Source of the DNA: Flemingiibacterium sp964430755
GTDB lineage: Bacteria > Bacillota > Clostridia > Oscillospirales > CAG-272
Length of the DNA: 64,000 nt
Direction: 5' to 3'
NCBI GenBank assembly: GCA_964430755.1
Contig: CAYSFT010000001.1
Location: 39,578 to 103,577, forward strand
The position numbers were made by a program, and so were the translations under genes. Below, piece by piece: positions 1-8,562 of the stretch. How positions within the stretch are numbered: the first letter of the stretch is position 1; every line of letters starts with the position of its first letter. The notes beneath the pieces were generated by a model. That model had not been told where the DNA came from. It saw nothing but the letters and a program-made list of their open reading frames with translations, and did not search any database.

Positions 1-1131
1 ACCGCAGATATAACCGCAAATGAAAAAGGCATCGTTGCGGCAGGAAAGCTTTCGATAAGCGAATGTTCAATGAAAATCACCGCTGTTGATGACGCGCTCC
101 ATTCAAACGGCAGCCTTTTAATAAACGGCGGAGATTATGAGCTCAAAAGTGAGGATGACGGTATCCATGCCGACATGAACGTTCGTATAAACAGCGGCGA
201 TATAACCGTCACAAACGCCTATGAGGGCATCGAGGGACAGACAGTTGATATTGCCGGCGGCAACATTTATCTCAACACAAGCGATGACGGAATCAATGCA
301 GCCGGCGGAAATGATCAGAGCGGCTTTGGCGGCGGGGGCGATATGTTTGCCGTTGACGAAAATGCTTATGTCGTCATCTCGGGCGGTAAGATAGTAATAA
401 ACGCAAACGGTGACGGAATCGACTCAAACGGCAGACTGACCGTAACAGGCGGAGAGCTTTACATCTGGGGACCTACCTCCGGAGCAAACGGCGCACTCGA
501 TTATGCAAGCGAAGCAACAGTCGAGGGTGGTATAGTGGTTGCTGTCGGTTCAGTCGGAATGTCGCAGAATTTCACAAGCAGCTCAACTCAATGCTCATTT
601 ATGCTAAACTTAAACGGCAATGAAAAAGAAGATATTACAGTTTCAGATGGAGATGGCAATATTATAATTACGTTCACTCCGGAAAAAAAGTTTTCAAGCG
701 TACTCGTCAGCCATCCGGATTTTGCGCTTAATGAAACCTACACCATAGCATCCGGCGAAACCTCACAAACCGTTGAATTTACCGCCACCATTGTCGGCGG
801 CAGCTTCGGAGATTTCGGAGGCTTCGGCGACTTCGGCGGAGGCGGCTTCAGAGGCGGACGAGGCGAACGTCCGAACGGAGGCTTTGAAACAAACGAGGAC
901 GGATCCATCCCCGTAATGCCCGAAATGCCTGATGGCGGCAATATGCCGACACCGCCCGACATGGGCGAATGGCAGGAGAAGGGAGAAAGGCCTGAAATGC
1001 CCGAGGGTGGATTCAATTTTGATGGCGGCTTCCCCGGTGATATGACACCGCCGGACTTTGAAAATATGCCGGGTATGCCGCAAAAGCCTGATGAGGAAAC
1101 AACATCCGAGGAAACCGACCACAATGTCTGA
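1..1131 (+). CDS. Beta-helix carbohydrate-binding-type surface protein (DUF4353/Cthe_2159-like), 3' part
   Basis: The frame is open from base 1, so the N-terminus and any signal peptide lie outside the window; 376 residues are visible. Residues 1-150 are made of short repeats of the type GG-x-(Y/I)-x-(I/L)-x-S-x-DDGI(H/N/D) (for example SEDDGIHA, TSDDGINA, NGDGIDSN), the pattern of right-handed beta-helix proteins related to the polysaccharide-binding protein Cthe_2159. A segment of ordinary beta composition follows. The last 110 residues are low-complexity tail rich in Gly, Phe, Pro, Met and Glu and end in Thr/Glu-rich sequence; no LPXTG anchor is seen. By family the likely role is extracellular polysaccharide binding or spore/surface coat, but the substrate is unknown. 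A terminator follows directly. Confidence 0.75.
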   Translation, partial: TADITANEKGIVAAGKLSISECSMKITAVDDALHSNGSLLINGGDYELKSEDDGIHADMNVRINSGDITVTNAYEGIEGQTVDIAGGNIYLNTSDDGINAAGGNDQSGFGGGGDMFAVDENAYVVISGGKIVINANGDGIDSNGRLTVTGGELYIWGPTSGANGALDYASEATVEGGIVVAVGSVGMSQNFTSSSTQCSFMLNLNGNEKEDITVSDGDGNIIITFTPEKKFSSVLVSHPDFALNETYTIASGETSQTVEFTATIVGGSFGDFGGFGDFGGGGFRGGRGERPNGGFETNEDGSIPVMPEMPDGGNMPTPPDMGEWQEKGERPEMPEGGFNFDGGFPGDMTPPDFENMPGMPQKPDEETTSEETDHNV

Positions 1132-1145
1132 TAAATAAGAAAAAG

Positions 1146-1184
1146 CCGTAACAGTGCATATTACAGCATCGTTACGGTTTATTT
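1146..1184. terminator. Bidirectional terminator between converging genes
   Basis: Arms CCGTAAC (1146-1152) and GTTACGG (1171-1177) are followed by a T-rich run. The right arm contains the stop codon (1172-1174) of the minus-strand regulator, so the stem overlaps the end of that gene. Confidence 0.75.
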
Positions 1185-1951
1185 CTGTATTTTAACGGGG
1201 AGACACCCATTCTCTTTTTGAAGAGTCTTGAAAAATAAGTATAATTAGGTATTCCGACCGATGTGGCGATCGTTGAGACGCTTTCATCACTCTCTCGAAG
1301 AAGAGCCGCAGCCTTGTGGATGCGTCTTCTGCTTATATATTCATTAACAGTACATTCAAAATAAGAGTGAAAAGCCTTGTAAAGCGAATTTCTTGAAACA
1401 TACAGATAGTTGCAAAGCTGATCAATTGAAAGATCGGAAGCCAGATTCTTGTCAATATATTCGAGCGCTCTGACAATAACGTCATCACAGTCAACCTCAA
1501 TTGCACTATCGAAAATTATATATGATATCAGATTAATGAGGTTTGCCATCTGTTTATCGGAAAGAGAGCCCATCATCGCATACTGAGGATCGTTTTCGGA
1601 ATCCCCGATAACAACATCATTGTTTGGCCTTACGCGGCCTATCATTATAATTCCGACAACTGTGTGATTCTTGATAACGGGAACGGCTGTGTCAAGCAGT
1701 CCTGCGTGGCAGATATGTGAAACGGGACGCTTTTCTTTCATACAGCGGCTGATAAGATCCATATCTGAGCAGCTGCACAATGCACGTCCTTCGGCAGTTT
1801 CCTGCACCTGCGTACAAATAATATCGGTTTGTCTTATTTGCTTGTATAAATAGTTACTGTGCGTATCCGTAAAACCCATGCTGAGTTCAGTCAGACCGTA
1901 AAGATTGTCTATTATCGCTTTTATCTTTTCAACGTCATATCTTATATTCAT
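1172..1951 (-). CDS. PocR-sensor AraC-family transcriptional regulator
   Basis: A 259-residue regulator. The N-terminal about 150 residues match the PocR ligand-binding domain: TDTHSN, then a Cys-rich patch (IICTQVQ, ALCSCSDMD, SHICHAGLLD) and the hydrophobic strand VVGIIMIGRV. This domain is known from regulators of diol and small-molecule catabolism. The C-terminal 100 residues are an AraC double helix-turn-helix (DLSIDQLCNYLYVSRNSLYKAF and SVSTIATSVGIPNYTYFSRLFKK). The start at 1951 is preferred over a longer frame from 1972 because AAAGGGGG lies 8-10 nt upstream of it. It has its own sigma-A promoter and is not part of an operon. The effector and targets are unknown; the divergent exporter gene is the nearest candidate target. 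Confidence 0.88.
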   Translation of the reverse strand: MNIRYDVEKIKAIIDNLYGLTELSMGFTDTHSNYLYKQIRQTDIICTQVQETAEGRALCSCSDMDLISRCMKEKRPVSHICHAGLLDTAVPVIKNHTVVGIIMIGRVRPNNDVVIGDSENDPQYAMMGSLSDKQMANLINLISYIIFDSAIEVDCDDVIVRALEYIDKNLASDLSIDQLCNYLYVSRNSLYKAFHSYFECTVNEYISRRRIHKAAALLRESDESVSTIATSVGIPNYTYFSRLFKKRMGVSPLKYRNKP

Positions 1952-1973
1952 CCGCAGCCACCCCCTTTGCATA

Positions 1974-2002
1974 ATGATACTATAAACTTTTCAAATTGTC
2001 AA
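1974..2002 (-). promoter_or_regulatory. Sigma-A promoter of the PocR-AraC regulator
   Basis: On the minus strand TTGACA (1997-2002), a 17 bp spacer, then TATCAT (1974-1979). It is divergent from the exporter promoter at 2065. Confidence 0.75.
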
Positions 2003-2064
2003 GATGTTTTTTTGTTTTTTTGCACACCGGGAAGAAAAGGCAAAAAACAGTGAAGATTTGTCTA

Positions 2065-2093
2065 TTGTAATTCGCGTCAAGTTGTGATATAAT
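2065..2093 (+). promoter_or_regulatory. Promoter of the EamA exporter
   Basis: TTGTAA (2065-2070), 17 bp, TATAAT (2088-2093), with an extended -10 TG at 2085-2086. An AAAGGAG ribosome binding site follows before the ATG at 2139. Confidence 0.7.
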
Positions 2094-2138
2094 AAAATTT
2101 AGATACAATTTTGAACCCATGGCAAAGGAGAAAAAAAC

Positions 2139-3011
2139 ATGAATTTTACAGCAGCTCTATGCATCCTGCTAATAACTATAACCACATCAATTCAAAATAT
2201 ATTAAAAAAGCAATACGGCAAACGAAAAAACAGCAGCAGCGTATACATTTTCAGCTCACTGACGGTTTTCAGTGCATTGGCAGTCTTTTTCATAAGAGGA
2301 CTTATCACAAACACGCTGAGCTTTGACATAGGAATTCTTCCCTATGCGATTATATTCGCAACCGCATATTGTGCGGCAGCCATCTTCAATCTGATCGCAA
2401 TTCAATGCGGCTCGCTTTCACTGACTTCCCTGATCGTTTCATACTCACTGATGATACCAACCCTTTACGGCTTGATATTTAACGGCGATCAGGTTAATGA
2501 GTTCTTTTACATAGGTCTTGCATTCCTGCTTCTCAGCCTCTTATTTGTTAACAGAACCTCCGGCGGAGACGTTAAAATAACATTAAAGTGGCTTATCTGC
2601 GTTATAATTGCTTTCGTCGGAAACGGCATCTGCTCAACAGTACAGCCCGAGCAAAGTAAAATATTCGAAAACAAATATGATGATACCTTTATGGCGATCG
2701 CGCTTGCGATAGTTTTCATAGTACTCCTCGTTTTTGCACTTATTAAGGACAGAAAAATCTTCCTCCCGACGGTAAAAACGAACGCACACTTGATGGTGCT
2801 CTGCGGTCTTTCAAACGCTGTTGCAAATCTCCTTGTTATGGCGGCGACAGGTCTCGGCGTTAATAAATCGCTCATGTTCCCGCTTATCAGCGCAGGCGGA
2901 ATCGTCATCGCATGGATAGTGTCGGTGTTCCTTTACAAGGAAAAGTTAAGTAAAAAACAGCACCTCGGTCTTGCGCTCGGCGTTATCGCGATTGTGTTCC
3001 TCAATTTGTAA
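2139..3011 (+). CDS. EamA/DMT-family membrane transporter
   Basis: A 290-residue integral membrane protein with about ten hydrophobic segments. It is built as two halves typical of the drug/metabolite transporter superfamily: LCILLITITTSIQNILKK at the start of half 1, and a second half from about residue 150. The second half ends with LGVNKSLMFPLISAGGIVIAW and VSVFLYKEKLSKKQHLGLALGVIAIVFLNL, the conserved EamA ending (phi-phi-x-E-x-L-s-x-x-Q-x-x-G). Family members export amino acids, nucleosides or drugs; the substrate is not readable here. Single gene with its own promoter and terminator, divergent from the PocR regulator, which may control it. Confidence 0.85.
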   Translation: MNFTAALCILLITITTSIQNILKKQYGKRKNSSSVYIFSSLTVFSALAVFFIRGLITNTLSFDIGILPYAIIFATAYCAAAIFNLIAIQCGSLSLTSLIVSYSLMIPTLYGLIFNGDQVNEFFYIGLAFLLLSLLFVNRTSGGDVKITLKWLICVIIAFVGNGICSTVQPEQSKIFENKYDDTFMAIALAIVFIVLLVFALIKDRKIFLPTVKTNAHLMVLCGLSNAVANLLVMAATGLGVNKSLMFPLISAGGIVIAWIVSVFLYKEKLSKKQHLGLALGVIAIVFLNL

Positions 3012-3026
3012 TAGTATAAAGCATAA

Positions 3027-3065
3027 TCCCCTGCTCCGTTTTTGTGAAGCAGGGGAAATTTTTGT
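3027..3065. terminator. Terminator between EamA gene and lysS
   Basis: Stem TCCCCTGCT (3027-3035) with AGCAGGGGA (3048-3056), followed by a T-rich run on the plus strand. It serves the plus-strand exporter and probably also the end of the minus-strand lysS operon. Confidence 0.85.
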
Positions 3066-4583
3066 TTAGTCGATGCTCTTCATTGTGGGGAACAAGAGCA
3101 CGTCACGGATTGCGGCAGAGTCTGTGAACAACATACACATTCTGTCAATACCAAATCCGATACCGCCTGTGGGTGGCATACCGATCTCAAGTGCATTAAG
3201 GAAGTCCTCATCAGTGTGGTTAGCTTCCTCATCGCCCTTTGCGAACTGTTCTTCCTGCGCCTTGAATCTCTCGCGCTGGTCAATCGGGTCGTTAAGCTCG
3301 GAATAAGCGTTAGCCATCTCCCAACCGTTCATGAAGAACTCGAAACGCTCAACATACTCGGGATTATCGGGCTTCTTCTTGGTAAGCGGCGAAATTTCAA
3401 CCGGATGATCCATAAGGAAGGTCGGCTGAATGAGATGATGCTCAACAAACTCCTCAAAGAAGAGGTTGAGAATGTCACCCTTGGTGTGGCGATCCTCGTA
3501 GTGAACGCCCTTTTCGTCTGCAACCTTGCGTGCTTCTTCGAGCGTGTGGATATTGCTGAAGTCTACATCTGCATACTTCTTAACAGCGTCAACCATTGTG
3601 ATACGCTCAAACGGCTTACCGAGGTCCATTTCAACGCCGTTATAAGTGATCTTGGTCGTACCAAGCACTTCTTGTGCTACAAAGCGGTACATATTCTCGG
3701 TGAGATCCATCATGCCGTGATAATCGGTGTAAGCCTGATAAAGCTCCATCAGCGTAAATTCAGGATTATGACGGGTGTCAAGTCCCTCATTACGGAAAAC
3801 ACGTCCGATCTCGTAAACGCGCTCAAGTCCGCCAACGATAAGACGCTTTAAGTATAATTCAAGCGAAATACGAAGCTTAAAATCCTCGTCGAGAGCGTTG
3901 AAGTGAGTTTCAAAAGGTCTTGCAGCCGCACCGCCCGCATTGGAAACGAGCATGGGAGTTTCAACCTCCATGAAGCCCTGTGAATCGAGGTAACGGCGGA
4001 TTGTGCTTATAATCTTGGAGCGCTTGACGAATGTATCGCGCGATTCCATATTTGTGATAAGGTCAATATAACGCTGACGGTAACGAGTGTCGGTATTGGT
4101 AAGACCGTGATACTTCTCGGGAAGAATCTGGAGACTCTTTGAAAGGAGTGTCACGCTCTTTGCATGAACCGAGATTTCACCTGTCTTTGTTGTGAAAACA
4201 GTACCGACAACACCGATAATATCACCGATATCGAGCTTTTTGAAGCCTTTGTATTCTTCCTCGCCGATATCATCACGTGCAACATAGCACTGAATGTTAC
4301 CCTTGAGATCGAGCACGTTACAGAACGATGCCTTACCCATAACGCGCTTGGACATCATACGTCCTGCGATGGTAACATCCTTGCCCTCAAACTCGGCGTA
4401 ATTTTCCTTTATATCGGTTGTGTGGTGTGTAACGTCATATTTAGTTATAACGAAGGGATCGTTTCCCTGTGCCTGAAGCTCAGCCAGCTTGTCGCGGCGA
4501 ACCTGCAGGAGCTGATTTAATTCTTTTTCACTCATGGGAGCTGCTTCTGTTGCCGCCTGAGTGTTTCTTTCGTTTTCTGCCAT
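3066..4583 (-). CDS. lysS: Lysyl-tRNA synthetase, class II
   Basis: A 505-residue enzyme that charges tRNA-Lys in the cytosol. Residues 1-30 are a short charged extension. The OB-fold anticodon-binding domain (VTIAGRMMSKRVMGKASF) is followed by the class II catalytic core. Motif 2 is seen as RVFRNEGLDTRHNPEFTLME, and motif 3 as GIGFGIDRMCMLF near the C-terminus. The length is normal for bacterial LysS. It is the last gene of a run ftsE-ftsX-M23-S41-greA-lysS, 37 bp after greA, an arrangement (greA-lysS) common in Clostridia. The ribosome binding site AAAGGA precedes the ATG. Confidence 0.97.
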   Translation of the reverse strand: MAENERNTQAATEAAPMSEKELNQLLQVRRDKLAELQAQGNDPFVITKYDVTHHTTDIKENYAEFEGKDVTIAGRMMSKRVMGKASFCNVLDLKGNIQCYVARDDIGEEEYKGFKKLDIGDIIGVVGTVFTTKTGEISVHAKSVTLLSKSLQILPEKYHGLTNTDTRYRQRYIDLITNMESRDTFVKRSKIISTIRRYLDSQGFMEVETPMLVSNAGGAAARPFETHFNALDEDFKLRISLELYLKRLIVGGLERVYEIGRVFRNEGLDTRHNPEFTLMELYQAYTDYHGMMDLTENMYRFVAQEVLGTTKITYNGVEMDLGKPFERITMVDAVKKYADVDFSNIHTLEEARKVADEKGVHYEDRHTKGDILNLFFEEFVEHHLIQPTFLMDHPVEISPLTKKKPDNPEYVERFEFFMNGWEMANAYSELNDPIDQRERFKAQEEQFAKGDEEANHTDEDFLNALEIGMPPTGGIGFGIDRMCMLFTDSAAIRDVLLFPTMKSID

Positions 4584-4620
4584 GATTGTGTGTCCTTTCG
4601 TGATATGTCAAATGCCTGTT

Positions 4621-5103
4621 TTATGACTTCTTGCGAATTTCAAGTATCTTCAGCTTGATAACGCCTGACGGTGCTTCAACCTCGGCAATGTCATCAACCT
4701 TTTTACCGATGAGCGCCATACCGATAGGCGACTGGTCGGAAATGTTATTCTTGAGCGGATCGACCTCGTTTGTACCAACGATGTTATATTCGATCTCCTC
4801 GTCAAACTCCTCGTCGTAAACGCGGACAGTCGTACCTACGTTTGCAATACCGGAGTTAAGATCCTCCTCGTTAACGAGAACTACGTTTTTGAGAAGCTGT
4901 TCAAGCTCGCTGATGCGGCTCTCTACCTTTGCCTGCTCATTCTTTGCCTCATCGTATTCACTGTTCTCCGAAAGGTCACCGAAGGAACGAGCGATCGCGA
5001 GCTGTTCTTTAACCTCAACTCGTCTTACATTTTTTAAATACTCGAGCTCCTCGGTCATTATTTTAAGACCTTCGGGGGTTAAAACTAAAGGTTTGTTTGC
5101 CAT
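4621..5103 (-). CDS. greA: Transcription elongation factor GreA
   Basis: A 160-residue protein that rescues backtracked RNA polymerase by stimulating transcript cleavage. The N-terminal coiled coil (residues 1-75) carries the tip motif GDLSENSEYDEAKNEQ, with the acidic residues that reach the polymerase active site. The C-terminal FKBP-like domain contains ISDQSPIGMALIGKKVDD. Length and motifs are canonical. The start has AAGGAG 9-10 nt upstream. It lies 53 bp after the S41 protease gene and just before lysS. Confidence 0.97.
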   Translation of the reverse strand: MANKPLVLTPEGLKIMTEELEYLKNVRRVEVKEQLAIARSFGDLSENSEYDEAKNEQAKVESRISELEQLLKNVVLVNEEDLNSGIANVGTTVRVYDEEFDEEIEYNIVGTNEVDPLKNNISDQSPIGMALIGKKVDDIAEVEAPSGVIKLKILEIRKKS

Positions 5104-5156
5104 TTTATATATCTCCTTGAAATGTTATTTATATATTTTATTCACCGTCAAAATTT

Positions 5157-6386
5157 TTATTCGGCGGCAGAATCAAGTATCTCAATAGCCTTTTGCAGCT
5201 GAGCATCCTGCTCGTATGTCAGCTTATAAATGCTGATATTTGCAAATTCCTCTGCAATCTCGCAAGGGTGATCGGGCTTGACGCCAACTCCCTCGTAATT
5301 TTCGGAATACGGAGGATAATAAAGTGCAGTTGAAATACCAAATCCCGAACCGTCAGTCAGCGGTATAATATTCTGCATTGTGCCCTTGCCGTAAGTTGTT
5401 GTTCCGACAAGCTCCGCATAATCATAATCCTGCAAAGCTGAAGCGAAAAGCTCTCCTGCGCTCGCAGTGTTCTCGTTTATGATAACGCTGCAGTTAAGCT
5501 TAACAGATTCGGCATCGGAAGAAATTGTTTCCTTTTCACCTGATTTATATTCAATGTGAATGATCGGTCCCTCAGGCAAGAGATAATCAAGAATATCGCA
5601 AATAGCATCAAGATTACCGCCCGGATTATTTCTGACGTCGAAAACAAAACGATCAGCACCGTTCTGTTTCAGCTCATCGCAGGCTGCCTTGAACTGCTCC
5701 GGCGTTCCGAGGTCAAATTCAAGAATCTGAATGATACCAACCGTCGGATCGGCTTCGCAAATGCTGCTGACAACCGAAATTTCCTTGATTTTCGTGCGCT
5801 CAACAGAAAACTCTATTGATTCACCATTGCGAAGCACAGTAAAATTCGCATTCGTTCCTGCCTCACCGAGCATACGGTCAAGCGCCTCATCGTAACCGAT
5901 CTCGGAAACATAATCGCCCTCAACGGCAACAATAAAGTCACCGGGAAGAATTCCTGCTTCAAGTGCCGGCGAATCGGGCATAACATTGATGACCTCGATC
6001 GTATTCTCACTCCACATAACGCGCACACCGATTCCCACATATTCTGCGTTTGTATCGGCCTCGTTATCTGCAAATTCTTCGGCACTCAGATAATATGCGT
6101 ATTTATCGCCTGTGCCATAGATATATCCGCGAAGAATATTGTCGGTGATCTCTTTTTCATCAAGCTCGCCAATATATAATTCCTCATAGATTTTTTCAAC
6201 CTCTATGAGTTTTTCGTATTTACCAAGCCCTGCTGAAAATTCATCCAGTGCCGCAGAATATTTCTTATTAAGCGATACTGCTGTTATCTGGAATGTTACA
6301 AGTATCGCAAGAAGCACAAGCATTATTGCCATGCCAAGAGATATTTTCGGTGCTCCGCCTGTACCCTTTTCATTACTGGACATCAT
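5157..6386 (-). CDS. S41-family C-terminal processing protease (CtpA-like) with PDZ domain
   Basis: A 409-residue serine protease, anchored by an N-terminal membrane segment (ISLGMAIMLVLLAILVTFQI). The PDZ domain lies at about residues 95-175 (VINVMPDSPALEAGILPGDF). The S41 core holds the nucleophile in ENTASAGELFASAL and the general-base lysine in GTTTYGKGTMQ, a Ser-Lys dyad. It presumably processes proteins at the outer face of the membrane. It follows ftsE-ftsX-M23, and in many Bacillota such a protease accompanies FtsEX and its hydrolase partner, suggesting a role in turning over cell-wall hydrolases or their regulators. Two ATG codons are adjacent at the start; AGGAG suits either. Confidence 0.93.
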   Translation of the reverse strand: MMSSNEKGTGGAPKISLGMAIMLVLLAILVTFQITAVSLNKKYSAALDEFSAGLGKYEKLIEVEKIYEELYIGELDEKEITDNILRGYIYGTGDKYAYYLSAEEFADNEADTNAEYVGIGVRVMWSENTIEVINVMPDSPALEAGILPGDFIVAVEGDYVSEIGYDEALDRMLGEAGTNANFTVLRNGESIEFSVERTKIKEISVVSSICEADPTVGIIQILEFDLGTPEQFKAACDELKQNGADRFVFDVRNNPGGNLDAICDILDYLLPEGPIIHIEYKSGEKETISSDAESVKLNCSVIINENTASAGELFASALQDYDYAELVGTTTYGKGTMQNIIPLTDGSGFGISTALYYPPYSENYEGVGVKPDHPCEIAEEFANISIYKLTYEQDAQLQKAIEILDSAAE

Positions 6387-6423
6387 AAAACTCCTATTTT
6401 TCTGAATTTAATCAAGCAACCTG

Positions 6424-7644
6424 TCAGCCGCCGAAAAAACTCATTGGATCAGTGTGTTTGCTGCTCTCATAAAGCGATAAATGCAGATGATTTCCGGTTG
6501 AGCTTCCGGTTGAACCGACCTGGGCAATAACATCGCCCTTTGTAACCTTCTGTCCCTTTGTAACAAGAAGCTTCGAGCAATGGGCATAAAGGGTTGCATA
6601 TCCGCCGCCGTGGTCGATCATTATGTAGTTACCGTAGCTCCAATGATAGTCTGCGATAGTGACAGTCCCCGAGTTGGAAGCATAAATGCTCGTACCGTAA
6701 GCGGCGGGAATATCAATACCGTTATGAAATTCCTGTTTTCCCGTAATAGGACTGGTTCTCCAGCCGTACTGCGAAGAAACACGTGTATAACTGAGCGGAA
6801 CCGGCCACATGAATGTACCGCCGACAAACTTGGAATTTTGCTGACGTTCAAGCTCGGCAAGGTATTCCTGAAGCTGAATCTGAAGCTGTTCCTCCGCTTC
6901 AAGCTGTTTTTCATAAAGTGCGGCATAATAAGCCTTGTCGCTTTGAAGCGTTGAAAGGTAGTTTGCAGCATTACGCTTCATATCCTCAAGATTTGCTTCG
7001 TCCTCCTTGAGCTGCGCAAGATACTCCTCCTGCGCCTGTTTTTTTGTCTGAAAATCAGTACGTGCAGACTCAAGGTTTTCCTTTTCACTCTTGAGCGACT
7101 CCATTATATTCGTGTCATATTCGAGCATTGCGCCAACACGGTCAACCCGCATCAGAAAATCCGAAAGGCTCGCAGCCCCAAGCAACATATCGAGGTAACT
7201 TGCCTCTCCATCCTCATGTGTTACACGAAGACGCATCTTAAAAAGCTCGTATATTCTTTGATATTCCGCCTCACTTTCAGCGATTTCGCCGTCCTTTTGC
7301 TCAATGCTGCTGTTAAGCTCAGCGATAATATCATTTGTGAGCTCTATCTTTTTTATCTGCAGATTAAGCTCGGTGTCAATACGCTGTTTTTCAGCGAGAG
7401 CGGCGTCAATGTTGTTTGCTGTGGTTGAGATATTTGATTGTATCTCCTCAATCTGCTTGTTAAGTGCGGCAAGCTGTTCCTCCATACTCTGAACCTTGGA
7501 GTCGGTCAGCTTTGCGGCAGATACCGTCTCATTCGAAGAAGGAATAGCAACCACAAGACAAACAGCACAAAGTACAAGTGCCGCGGCTCGGGTAATATTC
7601 TTTTTTATAAAGCTAAAATCGGTCGTTTTATTCGTATTTCTCAC
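6424..7644 (-). CDS. Coiled-coil M23 (LytM) murein peptidase, PcsB/EnvC-like partner of FtsEX
   Basis: A 406-residue secreted protein: an N-terminal hydrophobic export signal (about residues 15-45), a long alpha-helical coiled coil (about 50-270; for example MEEQLAALNKQIEEIQSNIS), and a C-terminal M23 domain. All zinc and catalytic residues are present: HNGID (H-x3-D), the YAHC histidine and the GNHLHL (H-x-H) motif, so it should be an active endopeptidase. It follows ftsX by 30 bp. The established model for PcsB and EnvC is that FtsEX ATP hydrolysis at the septum moves the coiled coil and switches on murein cleavage. That model fits both its order in the operon and its domain layout. Confidence 0.92.
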   Translation of the reverse strand: MRNTNKTTDFSFIKKNITRAAALVLCAVCLVVAIPSSNETVSAAKLTDSKVQSMEEQLAALNKQIEEIQSNISTTANNIDAALAEKQRIDTELNLQIKKIELTNDIIAELNSSIEQKDGEIAESEAEYQRIYELFKMRLRVTHEDGEASYLDMLLGAASLSDFLMRVDRVGAMLEYDTNIMESLKSEKENLESARTDFQTKKQAQEEYLAQLKEDEANLEDMKRNAANYLSTLQSDKAYYAALYEKQLEAEEQLQIQLQEYLAELERQQNSKFVGGTFMWPVPLSYTRVSSQYGWRTSPITGKQEFHNGIDIPAAYGTSIYASNSGTVTIADYHWSYGNYIMIDHGGGYATLYAHCSKLLVTKGQKVTKGDVIAQVGSTGSSTGNHLHLSLYESSKHTDPMSFFGG

Positions 7645-7674
7645 GAGATTGACCTCCCATTATAAACCGGTGAT

Positions 7675-8562
7675 TTACGCCTTAAGATGCTTTCTGGTTG
7701 ATATCGTACTTCCGATAATGCCTGTGATAATGCCGATTCCGAGGAATGCAAGCGCCACATAGTGTCCGATGCTGTCAAATGTGATAATCGACAAAAAGTC
7801 GAGACTTCCTGCCATTTCACTGACAACATAACCATAAATATACCACTGGATAAAGAACGCGAGAACGCTTGATATTATTCCGATAAATATGCCCTCAAAA
7901 ATAAACGGCAGGATAACGAACCAGTTTGTTGCACCGATATAACGCATTATGGATATTTCGGCACGTCTGGAATGAACGGCAAGCTTTATCGTGTTGATAA
8001 TAACAAAGATGCTTACAACAAAAAGTATTGTCATAAACCAGATAAGCACGTGTGAAATTCCGTTTTTAATATTTTCGATTTTGGTTGCAAGATCAACGCG
8101 GTTATTGATTTTTGCAATACCGTCAGTACGTCTTATATTGTCAATGAGCGGTTGTACCGCAGAGTTGTCTTCATATTTGATAACAAACGAGTCGCGCAGA
8201 GGATTGTCGCCTTCAACCAACTCATAAAGTCCCGAATATTCCTTATACTTCTCCTTTTCCTCTTCAAGCGCCTGCTCCTTGGAGATAAACTCTATGCTTG
8301 CAACATTGGGAATCCGCTCAAGCTCCTTATGTATATCCTCAACCTCCTCGTCCGTCTTTGTATCATCAACAAAAACCACGATTTCGTTGAGCAAGCCAAA
8401 CTTTTCAAGATTCTCGTCTATATTGAGAATCAAAAGCACAAAGCTTCCCATAACAACAAGACAGCTCATCAGCACCGTTATCGATGCAAGAGTCATAATG
8501 CCGTTGCGCCAAAGTCCCTTAAAGCTCTGACCGAGGAAGTAAGTCAAACGATATCTTTTCAT
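7675..8562 (-). CDS. ftsX: Cell-division ABC transporter permease FtsX
   Basis: A 295-residue protein with four membrane segments in FtsX order: TM1 near residues 20-45 (GIMTLASITVLMSCLVVMGSF), a large extracytoplasmic loop (about 50-165), then three C-terminal TMs (HVLIWFMTILFVVSIFVIINT, FVILPFIFEGIFIGIISSVLA and a final GHYVALAFLGIGIITGIIG). It does not transport; it passes the FtsE ATPase signal across the membrane to a murein hydrolase. The start overlaps the ftsE stop codon by 4 bp (ATGA), so translation is coupled. Confidence 0.96.
   Translation of the reverse strand: MKRYRLTYFLGQSFKGLWRNGIMTLASITVLMSCLVVMGSFVLLILNIDENLEKFGLLNEIVVFVDDTKTDEEVEDIHKELERIPNVASIEFISKEQALEEEKEKYKEYSGLYELVEGDNPLRDSFVIKYEDNSAVQPLIDNIRRTDGIAKINNRVDLATKIENIKNGISHVLIWFMTILFVVSIFVIINTIKLAVHSRRAEISIMRYIGATNWFVILPFIFEGIFIGIISSVLAFFIQWYIYGYVVSEMAGSLDFLSIITFDSIGHYVALAFLGIGIITGIIGSTISTRKHLKA

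Noticed and set aside
780..1120. Gly/Phe/Pro-rich repeats at the end of the first gene as a possible tandem-repeat locus
   Set aside because: The repeats are irregular at DNA level and in frame; ordinary low-complexity protein tail.
4584..4620. T-box or other riboswitch before lysS
   Set aside because: Only 37 bp separate greA and lysS; there is no room for a T-box and no specifier stem.
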